Source: Exophiala sp. HKRS030
Lineage: Eukaryota > Ascomycota > Eurotiomycetes > Chaetothyriales > Herpotrichiellaceae
NCBI GenBank assembly: GCA_023897205.1
Contig: JAHWDD010000001.1
Location: 6,820,001 to 6,884,000 of the forward strand
Direction: 5' to 3'
DNA length: 64,000 nucleotides
Translations under genes and position numbers: made by a program
Shown here: positions 1 to 12,804 of the stretch, piece by piece
How the letters are laid out: every line of letters begins with the position of its first letter
How positions within the stretch are numbered: position 1 is the first letter of the stretch
Notes under the pieces: model-generated
Told to the model about the DNA's origin: nothing
Database searches by the model: none
Seen by the model: the letters and a program-made list of their open reading frames with translations, nothing else

Positions 1-827
1 GGTCGGCATATTGCCCCGTTAGCAGGAGGTCCTTTCACAATATTCGTGGTGGGAAAGAGAATGGCTTACCGGCACCGAGGCACTCGACGTATCGATGGCC
101 GGCCAACTTCGTGCTCGCATAGCTGCTTGTTCCTGGCAAGGCAAATCCAGCGAGAGCAGAACTGATATTGATGAACGTTCCTTCTGGCTCTTTCGCGTTG
201 GGTTGACTTCGTATCCAATATACGGAGGTATTATGGAGTCCTTTGACATTCACTTCCTGCCAAACAATTAGCTCAGACGCGCCATGAACATTCATGGACA
301 AGGAATTCCGACATAGCCTTGCCACCACACACTGATATCCTGCTCGGCGAGTGGCATAGTCGGTGGAAGGTAGCCGGCATTAGCTACCACGACATCCGCT
401 GTCCGTCCAAACGACTTCTTAACTTGGTCGTACAAATTCTCCACGTCTTTCTCCTTGGCTACATCGGTTGCTATCCCCAGCACTCTGGTTGTCCCATTGG
501 AAAGCTTGTTCAGCTCATCGACGGTCTTGTCTAGGACATCCTTGCGGCGGCCTGCAATTACGACACCTTCAGCACCAGCCTGGACCCAGACTCTTGCAAT
601 TGCCTATCTTCCGTTTCAGTCGTCTGCCCCTCCCTGGCCCGATGTCGAGATCACTACTGGAGAAGACTTACTGCTCCAATGCCAGTGCCGCCACCGGTAA
701 TAACAATGATTTTTCCGGTTTGCCTGTTCGCCGGGTTCTCAGGAGAGATCAAATCATACACTTCACGCCTAATAGTCCCCGTCATCTGTAGAGGACGGGT
801 GAATAGTAGATCATCAAATTCCGCCAT
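1..827 (-). CDS. short-chain dehydrogenase/reductase, 3' end outside window
   Basis: NAD(P)-dependent SDR oxidoreductase of the classical type; substrate not predictable. The start is the ATG at 825-827. The first exon (672-827) ends with the cofactor motif TGGGTGIG. A GT-AG intron leads to an exon from 603 holding the NANAG-like VVANAGY. A second intron (donor GTCGGA, acceptor TTTGGCAG) precedes the exon with VNVKG and the active-site Ser plus Tyr-x-x-x-Lys (SSYASTK). Another donor (GTAAGC) lies near position 80, so the C-terminal substrate-binding part runs off the window. Family assignment is firm from these motifs; the exon borders are by eye. Confidence 0.85.
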
Positions 828-1904
828 CTTTGTGCGTGCTGAGTCGTGATAGACGGCAGCCTGGGCTGACTTCGGTATTGATCGTGTCGGGGGTAGTGAG
901 GGAAACTAAAAAGTGATGTCCTCCCGATCAGCGCAGGAGGATATGCTCAATATATAGCTTCAAGCTCATCCGGAGAGCCCATTTGATGTATCATTCCCTG
1001 AGCATGGGGCTAGGTTGAGACGGTATCACCCAGTAAACCTACTATAACTCGCCCTTGACATTGCATCACTGACTATGATTCGAAGTAAGAAAAGCTAAAC
1101 CCCTCGAATTTCCCCCGGGCGTCAGCATGAAAGCAGGGAGGGATGTACAACGATAAGATCCCATACCGCGGCCTCCTCGCGTCCTTGAACTTTCTGACCA
1201 CGCATTGAGGCCACGGTCCACTCGAAACCTTGTACAGAGCTGTTCACACCTATTTTGGGAGCGTCGAATCAGTCAAGAATGTGCAGGGAATGCACGAGCA
1301 TATCATTATGGAGCATATCGGTATGCTGACACGAGCCCGCCAACTCTCCGCCTGCTGCTAAGGGGAAGCCCATGCTATAACCGCTTGGTTGCGCTCACCG
1401 CGTCTTCGGCCGGGGACCATTTTCACCAAAGGTCACATCTCCTTTGAGCCTGTAATATGTTCTGTGACACCGTGGTACTGTCGATAGTGGGCAGATCCCA
1501 CCGTACGCCATGCCAAGGAAGGCCAGAATGTGAATCGCTTCGTCTCCGGGTATGGCAGTGTCTCCCGCTATAGCCGCATCATGCGCCGTAGGACGAGAAC
1601 ATGGGTCCTTCGATGATACCGCCGATCATCAGAAGCGCTCTTGGGCTCGCATCAAGTGGGCTGTGAATGAAAATTCGAAAGTCTCGGACAGTAATGCGGA
1701 CAATATCAGGAGTGAGCTCGGCAGTCAAACATTATCGGGTGGGCACAGTATGCAAAGCGTAGATTGTAGACCTGCTCGCATAATGGATATTTCTGCTACA
1801 CCTTTTGATTGGTCTATTCTGCTTAGTCCTGACGACTTTGAAGAAGTCGCTGCCCTATCTACTATCAGTGAAAATTGGAAATTTGGACCAACTTATCGAC
1901 TCAT
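828..1904. other. intergenic stretch, no supported gene
   Basis: Shared 5' region of the dehydrogenase and 3' region of NOP12. Open frames here, including one at 1552-2037 that runs antisense into NOP12, match no family I know and are interrupted in other frames. I see no clear RNA gene. Confidence 0.5.
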
Positions 1905-3576
1905 TCATCCTTTATTGTCAGACTTGAACTTCCCACCTCCAGCAGCCTTGAATGCTGCACCACGACGAGAACTTCTGGTATTCGGCCGTTTTGAATTTCT
2001 CTTGCTCGATTTATCGGGCTTGCCTTTGCCCTTCTGACTCGTGGCTCTATGGCCCTCGAAAACCACTCCCGCTCTAGCAGTGCCCAAATCACCCGCATAT
2101 GTTCTTCTGACGCCTTGCTTCCTGGAGATCTGGGTATCTCGTTTCCCACGACCGGGTTTCTTGTCTCTGTTTTTGATGCCGAAGTTTTCGGACGGCGCTT
2201 TGGACTTCGTCTTCTTCGCACGCATTACCCGCAGCTTTCTGGGTAGCATTGGCGGAAATTTCTTCTCATTGAGGAGTAGTGCCTTTTCAACGCTGTTTTC
2301 ATCTGTAAATTGGACGTAGGCGAAGCCCTTGCTGATCCGAGTCTCTTGGTCGCGGATCACACGTACAGATTCCACAGTGCCTATCTTGCCGAACGTACGC
2401 CAGAGACCTTCCTCAGGATCGGCAGGCTCCTTTGCTTTAGGACGGCGCGGAGTTCCATCGGGATTAGTGGTCGCGGTTTGCTCTGAAGACTCTTCGTCGA
2501 CAAAGCTGAGATTTCCGATAAAGACGCAACGACGGTGATTCTGTTCGGTCGAAGAACCCAACCAATCGGCGCGGAGGTGCCGATCGAGAACAATGGTCCC
2601 GTTGAGCTTTTTAGCTGCAGATTGGGCGACAAGGGGTGTAGTGAAGACTGCGTATGCATTTGTGCTCCGAGTGGTTGCATCAAGGAGTTCCTTTTTCGCA
2701 AATGTGGCCTTTTTGGGCCCAGAGCTCGAGGCGTAGGCAGTAGAGCGGAAACGTAGGGACTCCAACTTTGCTGGCGTTTGCTTTCCAGTGTCGGCATCTT
2801 TGGAAGATTTGATTGCGGAACGCAGGTGCTTGATTAGAGAACGTCTAGCAGCGCTGGACTTGATAGCCTCTGTGGAGACGTTTCCGAGAAAGACAGTGCG
2901 TTTCAATTTGTCGGCATCCGTGGAAACACGAGCAAGAGATTCGTGGACAGGGCGGTCGAGTTCGGTTTCAGAAGGAACATCGTCTTCCTCGGACTCGTCG
3001 TCGCCAGAGCTTGACGTCGCATCTTCACTTGCATAAGCAGGATTCGAAAGTGTGTGGGGACCGGTGCGTTCTAGTTCTCTCTGCTTTAATTCCCTCTCTT
3101 CCTCCAGCTCAAGTCGCTTGAAGTAGGCATTTTCGAGATCTTGACTATCTCCATTGGCCACCCTTCTACGTTTGCGAGGAGGTTCGGTCGAGGACGATTC
3201 TGGCTGATAGCGGGTTTTCAAGGAGATTGCTTCGGGTTGGTCGGAAAGTTCTGAACTTTGAGAGTCGTCCACATCCAAGCCATCACCTTGCTCGGAAGAA
3301 GTACGATCACTCTCGGATAAGGCAGGTTTGTTGGATGTAGTCTTGATCTGCTGGACAGGCTTTGGGACGATTTGCACAGGACCGGACTAAGCGAATTGTC
3401 AGGAGAGTTTTATGTATTAGAAATAGATTGCGACTCACACTTGAAGCAAACAGAGAGGTAAGAACTGGATCCAAAGATTTGGTAGCGACGAATGGTTTGT
3501 GGTTGGAATCCGGATTGGTTGCAGGCGCCGTGGATGTCGCAGGCTTTGATGCTGATTTTGATTTTGATTTTGGCAT
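1905..3576 (-). CDS. nop12: nucleolar RNA-binding protein Nop12
   Basis: Nucleolar RRM protein needed in yeast for 25S rRNA processing and 60S subunit assembly. Exon 1 (3439-3576) encodes a Lys/Ser-rich start followed by LDPVLTSLFASS. A GT-AG intron at 3387-3438 joins it to a long exon (1905-3386), giving about 539 residues. RRM1 begins near residue 209 (RTVFLGNVS) and RRM2 near residue 332 (RCVFIGNLSF, with GFAYVQF as RNP1). Between start and RRM1 lies an acidic Ser/Glu/Asp-rich linker with a basic patch (RKRRR). The C terminus is Lys/Arg/Gly-rich, as in other Nop12 proteins. Start chosen because the first ATG in exon 1 fits the conserved N terminus. Housekeeping gene, unrelated to the metabolic cluster. 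Confidence 0.93.
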
Positions 3577-4899
3577 CGTAAGCACTTGTCAGAGCCGATT
3601 AATACTGGCGGTTTTAGTTAAACAGGAGTCGTTAGAATCAGCATTCTGTGCTGGAAAAGAACGGTAGGTTGTTCGTCGCTGCTCTTCAGAGGCTGAAGTT
3701 GCAGAGGAAAAATTAATTGGAGAAATTGTGGGGATAAGATAGAGTGTGGAATTAAATCCGAGACTAACCAATAAAAGTTAGACTTGAAATGGGCACGAAT
3801 GGGGTACCTGTGCTCTGTAGTATTCCTTTGGAGAGGAATGACATAGCGACATTCGATCGACAAAAACTCGCTGGTAGGATTCTTGAGTTTGGGGAAAGCA
3901 ATGGTTTTCTTAGAAGACAGCTTTCTAATGGGATAGTCATGGTCACCTTGCGGACATTACGGGATGGAGGTAGAATAGATCCAAGTTACCGAATTAATTC
4001 TTGCCCAACCCGTGACCTACCCGTGACACGCCTGTGGCCAACCCAAGGAATTGGAGCGGCATATCCACCAGCCCTGGAATAAGCCAATGCTTCTCGCCCG
4101 GGGTGCCTGGGCGCCTGGAAGAACTCGAACTTTGTACCCAGGAAATGGCCGAGGGCGCCGATGAGACCACTAAAGACCACCGAAAGACCGCCAAACACGG
4201 CTAACTGGTTATGTCTCTCCACTCTCTCACACTCACTTTGGCGCCTCTAACCAAATCGCATCATTGTTTCCATGGAAGACTTTCTGCTCTCACAAGTTCG
4301 CAACTCATCCACCACAGCCTCCAACCCACACAATACAACATTCCTACTTTGAAATCATTCTTCAACAGGCTTCTATTCTTTTTCGCTCTATCCTAACGCT
4401 CACAGTACCCGCATTTTCTCTAACGGATCTTACGGTCTAAGCCCACAAGACCTCAACCAAACCTTTTCCCCTGCCCCGCGACTTGACCAGCATCCACACG
4501 TTGCTAACATCGAACTGCGACTTACCAAGTTTACACAACGACCTCAGTCGACCCGAGTCTCTCGATAGCGTCATCTTTATTTTTCAAGACAACTGTCGAG
4601 ATATTCTCCTGGAGAAGTCTACACAACCATCCTCGCCTCTGACCAAGCCGCTCCCCTCCATGTAGCAGCGCCAGAGCTCTCTTACCTCTGCGAGTATGCC
4701 ACTGTGACTGGAGCGCATCTGTTTCTCTTTTTGTAAGTAAACCTTGTTGTCACTGAGTTGTCACTGATTTTCCCTGCTGTTGGGATTATTTTGGCTAATA
4801 AACGCAGTTTCGGCGCGAGTTACACCCAACCTTAGCACATCGTTCTGCCTTTCTCCTCCTTACTAAACTCGGGACGTCTTGAGTTCCGTCGACTACAAT
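3577..4899. promoter_or_regulatory. divergent promoter of NOP12 and the DEP1-like gene, with a 5' UTR intron
   Basis: The two genes face away from each other across 1.3 kb. The part before the plus-strand gene is rich in CT and CAAC runs, typical of fungal transcript leaders. A GTAAGT donor at 4733 and a CGCAG acceptor ending at 4807 mark a likely 75-nt intron in the 5' UTR. A minus-strand frame at 3986-4222 with a hydrophobic start is too weak to call a gene. Confidence 0.5.
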
Positions 4900-7091
4900 A
4901 TGGATTCTGCAATAGATTCTCTACTAGCATTATCCAACACTGCCGCCGCCATTGCCGCACAGGACGACCCTCCCTCTGACGATGATAGATCTAGCAGTCT
5001 AAGTGAACTAGATGAAAATCTAGAAGATGAGTCTCAAGAGGAAGAGGATGATGACGACCTGGATTCACCTAGACCTACTGGTCATGAATCTGAAGCTGAG
5101 ACTGAGCGTCTTCAAGTCACTCCTGACAACCTACAAAGAAAGAAACCCTTTGACATTAGTCCCTCCAAGCTGGCACATTCGCAAGATGTTGACATGCGTC
5201 CGGAAATCGAAAGCTTGACGGAAAGCCCTCCTTCTTCTCCTCACTCCTCACATCCCGACTCTGATCTCGAAAGCTCCCTTAGTGATGCCCCAGACGGTGA
5301 TGACGACGAAGAAGAACACGAAGCAGAGCCTGAACATGAGAAATTGGACAACCTTGGCTCTCCCAACAAGCGAAAGAGACAGGAATCCGACTCAGATCTA
5401 GAAGATACCCGAAGACCCCAGAGACGTCGAACTGGGTCAATTGAATCCGAGAATGGGAAATCAGATAGAGACTCAGATGGTGAGGATTCGCGCCAACCAA
5501 GTCGTGAAGCCACCGTCAAACCAGACCCGCCTCAAGCCTTGAACCCTCACAGACAAGATCTCGACGAGGAACCGGAAGAGGAGCCCGAAGAAGAGGCTGA
5601 AGAGAATTTGAGACACGAGCAGAAAGAACCAGAAAAGGCCGAATCAAGCGAGGATTCTAAGGGCAAGACTAGAAGTCGCGCAAGAAGAAGACTCCAAGTA
5701 GACTTACCTGATGATCCACAACCCGACGAAGAAGAAGAAGCCGATGTCGAGGCGCCCGAGGAGAGTGATACCGAAGAAAATGATGTTGATGCCCACGCTA
5801 AGAGCGAAGAAGAACAAGCAAATCGAACAGCCGCCATGGAGGCTCTCATTAGCTTGGAAAAGCATTTTGCGCAATTACGGGATCGCCTCTATGATGAGCG
5901 CATTGCCGGCATCAACCATGAATTGGTCTTGCTGAGCGCCAGTAAGCCATCTCATCCAGAATTACTCCGTCAACTTGAAGTGGTTCAAAAATACCGAGAT
6001 GAGAAATTCGAAATCGAACAAAAGCTATTGGTTTACAAGATTGGAGCCCTCAAGAACAAGAGCATGGCAGAGCGCAGTCAGATCCAGAGCGCCTATTTTC
6101 AGACTGTTCGAGACATTAGAGAAAAACACCTGGAAAGAACTAGCGAACACTTTTATCGCATTCAACGTGACAGATTCAAGGCTGATTCGACCATTCCTAA
6201 TTATACCATCCCATTCCCGACGCGCCGATCGCAACAAATCCTGCAGCAAACGGCGTACAACAAGGAAGTGTCCATCTTATCTGGAGTTGCCAAGTACGTT
6301 GGATTTCCCGCCGCGCCGGAACTGACATCGTCCAAACAAAAAGATCTGGAAGATGATCTCCAGAAGATGGGTGTAAGTATCATGCCGTGGTTTATCAGTA
6401 TCACTGCTAAGCCTTCTAGATATCACCCGCTCAAATTAGACCTATCAGGCCGACACAGCGTCCTACACAAAGTATATCTGCAGCTCAAATATCAGGACCA
6501 CAAGCCGAAGAACAGTTCCTCGAGCAAACTCCTTGGGCAAATCCGCAGCATCCTATCCACAGACTAGCAACCCAGCGGCAGACCTCAAATCGATCACCAT
6601 TCAGTGCAGATGTCTTCGTCACGCCTGCAAACCAACAACGAACCATGGACAATGCCCACACCCAAGGCTCGGCGTCCACCATACTCGACCCTTCAGCTCA
6701 ACATTCATCTCTTGCCAACACGCCGCACGAAGGTGTTTCAAGCACAACAAAAGTAGAAAACCACGGATCTAGTATTCACAATTATCGCCTCCATTCAGCA
6801 TCTCCGCTCGACACCCGGCGGAACGCTCCCCAGCCTCAAAATCGGAACGACACTGATGGACATTCCGGGGGCGGCGCAAAAGACCACATCCGTGACCTCG
6901 CATCATCGCCGTTGAATGCCCGTGCGAACATGAACTTACCCCATTCACCACCAAGGACACATCCAGCTCGACCCGAAAAGGTCAGTCGCATGGCTAACAA
7001 CGAGAGTCCTTTCCGACACCACAAGGACACGAGTATTGCCGCTGGCGGGGCGCCAGGGTTTGCTGGAACAGGCAGATTCAGCATTCGATAG
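4900..7091 (+). CDS. dep1: Dep1/Sds3-type subunit of the Rpd3L histone deacetylase complex
   Basis: Predicted Sds3-like scaffold protein of the Rpd3L/Sin3 histone deacetylase complex, a nuclear transcription repressor. Two exons (4900-6372 and 6420-7091) are joined by a GTAAGT/CTAG intron of 47 nt, giving about 714 residues. Residues 1-300 are very acidic and Ser-rich with short basic patches (KRKR). The Sds3-like helical domain covers roughly residues 310-470 (MEALISLEKHFAQLRDRLY, later YRDEKFEIEQKLLVYKIGA). The C-terminal exon is Pro/Ser/Gln-rich and ends in GAPGFAGTGRFSIR. The in-frame TTG seven codons upstream is not taken as start. Dep1 rather than Sds3 is preferred for the long acidic head; the two are related, so the name is less certain than the family. 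Confidence 0.8.
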
Positions 7092-8216
7092 AAATTTATT
7101 CCCCACTCCAACTATTGTGACGATCATCACTTGAGAGGGGGACTGTCTAAACCATGTCCAGCTGCAACCCCTTGTTGTCATCTGCGATGAACCTCCAAGG
7201 AGGGTGATCTTATCCAACTGAAAGGGCAATGGAAAAATGTTTGATCCTTAGCGACAATTCAGACATTCAGCAGTCAGTTGACACTAGGGCTTACGGTTTT
7301 TGAAATAAAGATGTTTTTGTACAAACAAATCTCTCCGCATTATCTGCATCGTACGTAAGTAGATAAGATAGTCTATTCCCAACATGGGGCGTTTCCGAGT
7401 TTCTATGATGCCGCATTTGAGACTCTGGTGTCCTTGCACGAGTACACCTATCAACACATGGGATGAAGGTTCCACTGATCGGCAGACTAGCTCTTACAAG
7501 CTTTCTGGTAATACGATGGGTAAATTCCCTGTGTTGATTGTAGTAGTCACAATGATCTGAGTCCATTGGCCATCGATGGCCGCGCGACACAGAAGGGTCA
7601 GTTGTGCGGTGCTTCAATGTAGTATTTCAAGGTGATATGTATAAATATATGTACATGCACAATTGGAACAAAGTCTCGATCCAGACTTGGGAATTCCGAA
7701 TGCTAGAACTCATAACGCTTGTTCCCAGCCACCTTTTGACTCGAGACATCTTCTGAGAGACGTGCAGGAGATTCTTGGAATCTACGCACAGAAGACATCC
7801 GTATATCAGCCGGGTGTGTTAATCTGGTTGAGTGGAGTGGTGGTTGGGTCGATTTGGAGACCCGTCAAGCGATGACCGACGCAGCTGTGGAGGATGAACC
7901 CATCCGAATCAGGCCTGATGAGTGTTGACATGAGGAACCTGGTATCGACGTCAAGTTCGTGAATTGCTCGTTCATTTGTGCTGGGTCTAGACACCGCCTC
8001 TTTTTCACTTGCCTGCCATCAATCGCTGCTCCCTCTGGGGCTCGAGTAGGAGGACCAGCGGGTAGAAGTACCCAGGAGATGGACATGTTGTTGCCAGGCC
8101 TGACTCGTCCGGTGGTCATGCATATCGAGCGTTCTGTGTGCCCGGTCCGCCAGTCCCACGCTCACTTGATCCAATATATGTACAATTCTGATAATATGAC
8201 AAGGCAGAGGACACAA
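7092..8216. other. convergent 3' region, no supported gene
   Basis: Lies between the 3' ends of the DEP1-like gene and COA3. Short frames on both strands (for example 7663-7875 plus, 7865-8119 minus) carry no recognisable domain. AT-rich TATAAATATATG near 7640 may belong to a 3' UTR or polyadenylation region. Confidence 0.45.
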
Positions 8217-8559
8217 TCATGATCTCATGCCATTAACCTGACCTTGAGGGTTCTTTGGGGCCACAGTTTGACTCTTCTGGGGCGCATCGGGGACGACGAC
8301 ATCTTCGAATGTGTCCTGGCCGACGGCACGAAGTGTAAAGACGACTGAGTTCGAATGACAGCGTTAGCAGAACCCAAACAATGCAGGACAACAACCAGAG
8401 AATATCCGGTCCTGGATCATGGCCAACGTACAAACTCCAACTGCAAACATCATAATCCCGGCACCTGTGACCATGTTACGGAAGACATATGGACGGCGGG
8501 CTCTGATCAAGGCCGCTGATTGTCGGTAGTCGGTCTCGTAATATGAGGATCGTTTCAGC
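8217..8559 (-). CDS. coa3: cytochrome c oxidase assembly factor Coa3
   Basis: Small mitochondrial inner-membrane protein that assists translation and assembly of Cox1. The exon at 8432-8559 carries the family hallmark RQSAALIRARRPYVFRN followed by a single membrane segment. A GT-AG intron (8345-8431) joins it to 8217-8344, which reads through TLRAVGQDTFEDVVVPDAP, the conserved segment just after the membrane. The intron fits because it restores the GVFVF end of the membrane helix. The 5' end is unsettled: a candidate first exon has an ATG near 8692 and a good GTAAGT donor, but its phase does not match the acceptor at 8560, so a base error or another start exon is possible. Confidence 0.8.
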
Positions 8560-9207
8560 CTGTTTGACAAATCAGTGGTCGGTCAAAGACTTGCAGGTTT
8601 CATGCGGCTGTGGGTGGTCCTTCGGACGCTGTAGTATTCACAGTACTGGTGTTGGACTTACAAGTTGCGGAGGGGAGTGTGGAGCGCATGATATTGGTGG
8701 CGAAGGAGAGATGTGATTTGGCAGAGCACTTGAATTGGGATTCGAAGCGATGGCGGTTCCTCACCGACAAAGCAGGTCAGAGGACAGGCGGGCAGCTGTT
8801 GGGGTTCGCAATTGTTGTAGTTCTACTCCGTATAAGAAGGAATAAATTAATTGCATGATCGAGGTGGAGAGATCATATGAGATGCCAGGAAGCCGAAGGA
8901 GCTGTTGATTGTGGGAAGGTTACCCGAGTGAGATACCCATACGACGTCCACACTCTAATAGCACCTCAGACTGGTCTACTCCGTACATATGCTTACCAAG
9001 TACGACCTTACTCGGCTCATAATTGCCTCAGACAGCATCTCCCAGCCCCTAGATGATTGTATAACAGCTCTTCCTTGGTTTGAAGCACCTCAACAGAGAG
9101 CCAGGTTCTCTAGCTCGGAGGCGTCCGGCCACTCGGTTTCTCCCTACCATCACATTGTGAACATTCAGCTTCTCTTCCACCTTGTATTCCTAGGCCCGTT
9201 TGTGGCT
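8560..9207. other. intergenic stretch, probably COA3 leader plus 3' flank of the zinc-finger gene
   Basis: Contains the unresolved start of COA3 near 8650-8695. The plus-strand frame at 8610-8858 is antisense to that leader and has no family match. Nothing else is supported. Confidence 0.4.
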
Positions 9208-9941
9208 TCAGCAATGATGGCGCCTGCCTCGAATCCGCATGACAGATCTGACATCCTCCATGACATGTTTGATCTTGGCCGTACAAGAATGGCTCTCCAC
9301 ATGCTGCAGCAGACCTGAAACACACCTGAAATTGTTATCACATTTCGAACATCGATATCGATAGTAATCCCGCCAGTTGTTGGTATATCGATAAGTTTCG
9401 TGTCCATCAAACATCCAATTGTCGATTTCGCATCGGTCGATACCACTCTCGCAACTACCCGATTCAAGATGGCTCATCATCTCAGAATACTCATTGAAGA
9501 TACGTTGACATCCGACGCAAGTGACATGTGGTATATGAATCCGCTCGTGCTATCGTCAGAGTCAGATTGTGCGAAACTCCAGGTGAGTAAGAAACATTCG
9601 GACAAGCTTACCTGAGAGAGCTTGTGTTTTGAGTCAAATTCCTTGCCACATTCTTGACATATGTTGTGTTCATCAAATTCATGTGTTACCAGATCGTCAT
9701 AGGTGCTGTAATCTAAATGGCAGCGATAACATATATTATGTTGACCTGAATGAGTCTCATGATCTTCCAGAGCATCGGGAGAGACGAATAATCGTTGACA
9801 CCGCTCACACCATTCGTCTTCATGAACTCTGGCTTTTCGACAGTGCTGGACAGCACCATCGTAAGTGGTAAATCCTCTTTCGCATGACCAACAGTAATAA
9901 GTGTCAGAGTCGCAATCCAACTCAAGCTGATTCCCCCCCAT
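9208..9941 (-). CDS. C2H2 zinc-finger protein
   Basis: Multi-finger C2H2 protein, presumably nucleic-acid binding; target unknown. Exon 1 (9612-9941) has fingers beginning YYCWSCERGF, WCERCQRLF, ICYRCHLDY and ICQECGKEF. A GTAAGC donor and TAG acceptor (intron 9550-9611) join it to exon 2, so the fourth finger continues into HERIH, a good match to finger linkers. Exon 2 adds VTCVGCQRIF and a last finger CSKCDNNF. About 223 residues from the ATG at 9939-9941; the frame stays open upstream to 10037, but that part begins with a hydrophobic run unlike the family. This arrangement is common in uncharacterised fungal C2H2 proteins. Confidence 0.82.
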
Positions 9942-11935
9942 TTCTGAGGCAAAAGAGTCAGGCCTGGTGCACAATTCCACAGCAATGTGTATGCTGGTGA
10001 TCAGAATGATGACTAGACAAAAAGAAGTAAGCGGCAAACAATATGGAGATCAGTGTGCGATGTCAACGAGCCACTGGACTTTCTGATGCGTGGGGAATGG
10101 CAAAATCAGTTCAGTCTCTGCAGTGAAGGAAGAGGAAGGTACCAAAACGCACTTGACTTCCTCGTACTTCACAATCCCCATTCTCTGCGATTTTGCAACC
10201 CTTGACACCTCACCAGCGTTGGCTCATTGCCACGAGTTAGCCACTCATGCTCATGGGCAGGTACGCTCAAGATGTCTAAAACCGGTGTTTAGTCCAGATA
10301 GTCATAAAGTCCTGGCTTCTTTTTTGACAGAACTGTGAAACCCATGCTCACACCACAGCCGAGTTGACCATCCTCTCACCCACCGACGGCGGCCTACGCA
10401 ACAGGAATCGAACGGGACAAGAGAATATACATGCCCTCTCTTACCCAGTCGCTACTGATGACGATAGGTGCTATCAATGGCCAAAAGAAGACAAGAATGA
10501 CCTCCTTTCCCGTCTTTCGAGGTTCGCCCTGGTTTTCAATAAGCAGAACGAGAAGCCACAGGAGGAAGAAACCCATCACCTTCAGTACGGAGACCAAAAA
10601 GTAGCTCTAGGGGTATCAAGCTGATCTCTTGGTGCATCCTGTATCAAACCTCTCAATGCTATCCCCTCTGTTATGATCCGAAACATTTTGTCAACCATCA
10701 GCGTCCTAAAGTTATCCTGAGGTCGTCTGAAAGTACCAGACTATGCTGCTCGGTCAATGGACCTTGGGGTCTAGTCAGACAGACACAGCAACGGTGGTGT
10801 TTGCGACCAGTTTTACTGGTCCGTCGTCGCATCGATGTCTGATGTCAAGGTCTCTTAAGACACATATCCACACATACGCTGCAGAACCTCAACCAGGCCA
10901 CTAGAAGCCAAGTGGTGGGTGCGGAGATAAGGTGGGTGATTTTGCATGACTTTGAGGACGAAGCTGTGAAAGCTAGCCAATGGCTCACTCTTTATCATTT
11001 TTGCATACCTAGTATCATGGCACCCAAGGGCTGTCGACAATTTTCAAGAGAATGGGGACAAGGGTGAGATGCAGTGGGCAAGCAAGGCTGCGCGAGCACG
11101 TGGCTGAGGGGGACCTGCTCCTTGAGCATATTGAGGCCTGGAGGTGAGGTCCGATCGGGGCTAAGCGTAAGTTGAGCCGAGTCTGTTTTGGGCCTTGGGA
11201 TAATAAATCATATAGAGGGAACCCTGAAGAGGACATCTTGACCAGTCGGCTTTGGTCCGATCATAGGTGATATTAACATTATCCGTCTAAACACGCAGAG
11301 AGTTAAACACCGTCCATCCCAGTCAATTTTAGGCCTGGAACCGAGAACTGCTACATCTTTGCGATTGATGAGATCCACTCATCTGCGATATGCTAGTCAA
11401 GATATCATTCAAGAAGTCCAAAACATAGACAGCATCCCCGTTTCAGTGTTGTTTGTAAAAGGGGGTGGGTCCGTGCTCAACTATCATGATTGGCCTTTAA
11501 GCACGGGATCACATTCCTCCGATTGATCTTTTTGTCACGTTATATAACGTGATAATCGAGGGGGAAAAAGCGTAAGATACAAACTCACATGTTCCGTGGC
11601 GCTTTGGTGTGGAGTCTCGTGGTCTCGTGTCGTAGCATCTACGACCGTTGACACCAACTGGCGCGGGATGGGGCTATATGCCCAGAGAAGTCAGCAGAGT
11701 AAGTCGAGGTCCGTGATCCGGAAGAATTGACACTGCGATCTTTTCTTCGAACCGAGGTACCCTTGACTTCGAAAAGCGAAGATAAAGTGCCATATTCCCC
11801 ATAATGTCCTAATTAACTGCCGGTTCTCTGAAGGCAGTCCAGGGATTCGTCGTCAAACTCAGAACTCTTATTTGACCCAAATCTATTGCATTAATATCCT
11901 CGACGAACAATCCATCCCGTCAAGTTGGACAAAAG
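9942..11935. other. gene-poor stretch
   Basis: About 2 kb with no convincing coding region. A minus-strand frame at 10394-10597 encodes a short hydrophobic peptide with two possible membrane segments, without a known family. TATATAACG near 11540 and a clean leader before 11936 could serve the following hydrolase gene. Confidence 0.4.
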
Positions 11936-12804
11936 ATGTCTCAAATTTCGGTTCTTATAGTCACAGGCTCCTTCGTACTTCCGAACGTTTATGACACGGT
12001 GGTCAACGCAGTGAAGGCCAAGGGCATCGAAATACGGGCTTTGCATTTACTGACGGTAGGGCTGGGCCCTGGGGAGGGCAGGGAGGGACCTCCGGCTACA
12101 ATGTACGACGACGCAACGTTTATCGGTCAGGAAGTCGACAAGCTAGCAGATCAAGGCAAACACGTCATATTGATAGGTCATTCCTATGGAGGTGTCCCGA
12201 CGAGCCAAAGCGTTCAAGGTCGAAGCCTCGCAGACCGACAAAAGCAAGGCAAACCTGGGGGATTGTAAGGCTTGGATATTTGACCTCCCTAGTCCCTGAA
12301 ATTGGACAGTCGGGTGCCGATTTACTCGCAACAGTGCCTCCAGAGAATCAAGCACCGATGGAAATTGATGTATGTACAATTATGACCTGGATTCTCTCTT
12401 GCATTTTCATGCTATTTCTTGAGACGTTTACTGAAAAAGGCATAACAGGAAAAAGGGTGGATGCTACACGTCAATTCCGCCAGGAGCGCGAGGCTCTGTC
12501 TGAGCAAGATTCCCTTAGAGGAGTCAGAATCGGTTGTCCGGTGTTTCACCAAGCATTCTGCCGTCAGTTTCGCCAACAAGTTAACCTATGCGGGGTATAA
12601 CGACGTGCCCGTGTCCTATTTACTGTGCGAAGATGATTTGTGCATCCCCAAAGATGTCCAACAAAAGGGCATAGATATGATCGAGCGCCAGAGTGGAAGA
12701 AAGGTCACTGTCACTAAAATTGATGCCGATCATGGTCCAAATTACTCTGCCCCGAGAAGGTGGTGAACTGGATCCTGAGCGTTGTTGAAGAAGCGAAAAT
12801 TTGA
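11936..12804 (+). pseudogene. alpha/beta hydrolase with two frame breaks
   Basis: Alpha/beta-hydrolase-fold protein of the small fungal type that starts with a Rossmann-like strand and carries the nucleophile elbow GHSYGG (near 12177). The frame from ATG 11936 is lost at a run of five G (12257-12261); similarity continues in another frame (LGYLTSLVPE). A GT-AG intron at 12370-12448 follows, then an exon with SYLLCEDDLCIP and the catalytic-His region DADHGPN. A second loss at a run of four C (12750-12753) separates the last part, which ends at the TGA at 12802. Each break is one base in a G or C run. Either the gene is dead or the assembly undercounts homopolymers. Confidence 0.7.

Noticed and set aside
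1552..2037. 161-codon plus-strand frame.
   Set aside because: Its end is antisense to the NOP12 C terminus and it has no family features.
3986..4222. Minus-strand frame with a hydrophobic start (VFGGLSVVFSGLIGALG).
   Set aside because: Lies in the shared promoter, with no domain match and low-quality flanks.
10394..10597. Short hydrophobic minus-strand frame.
   Set aside because: No family, no supporting splice sites; could be chance.
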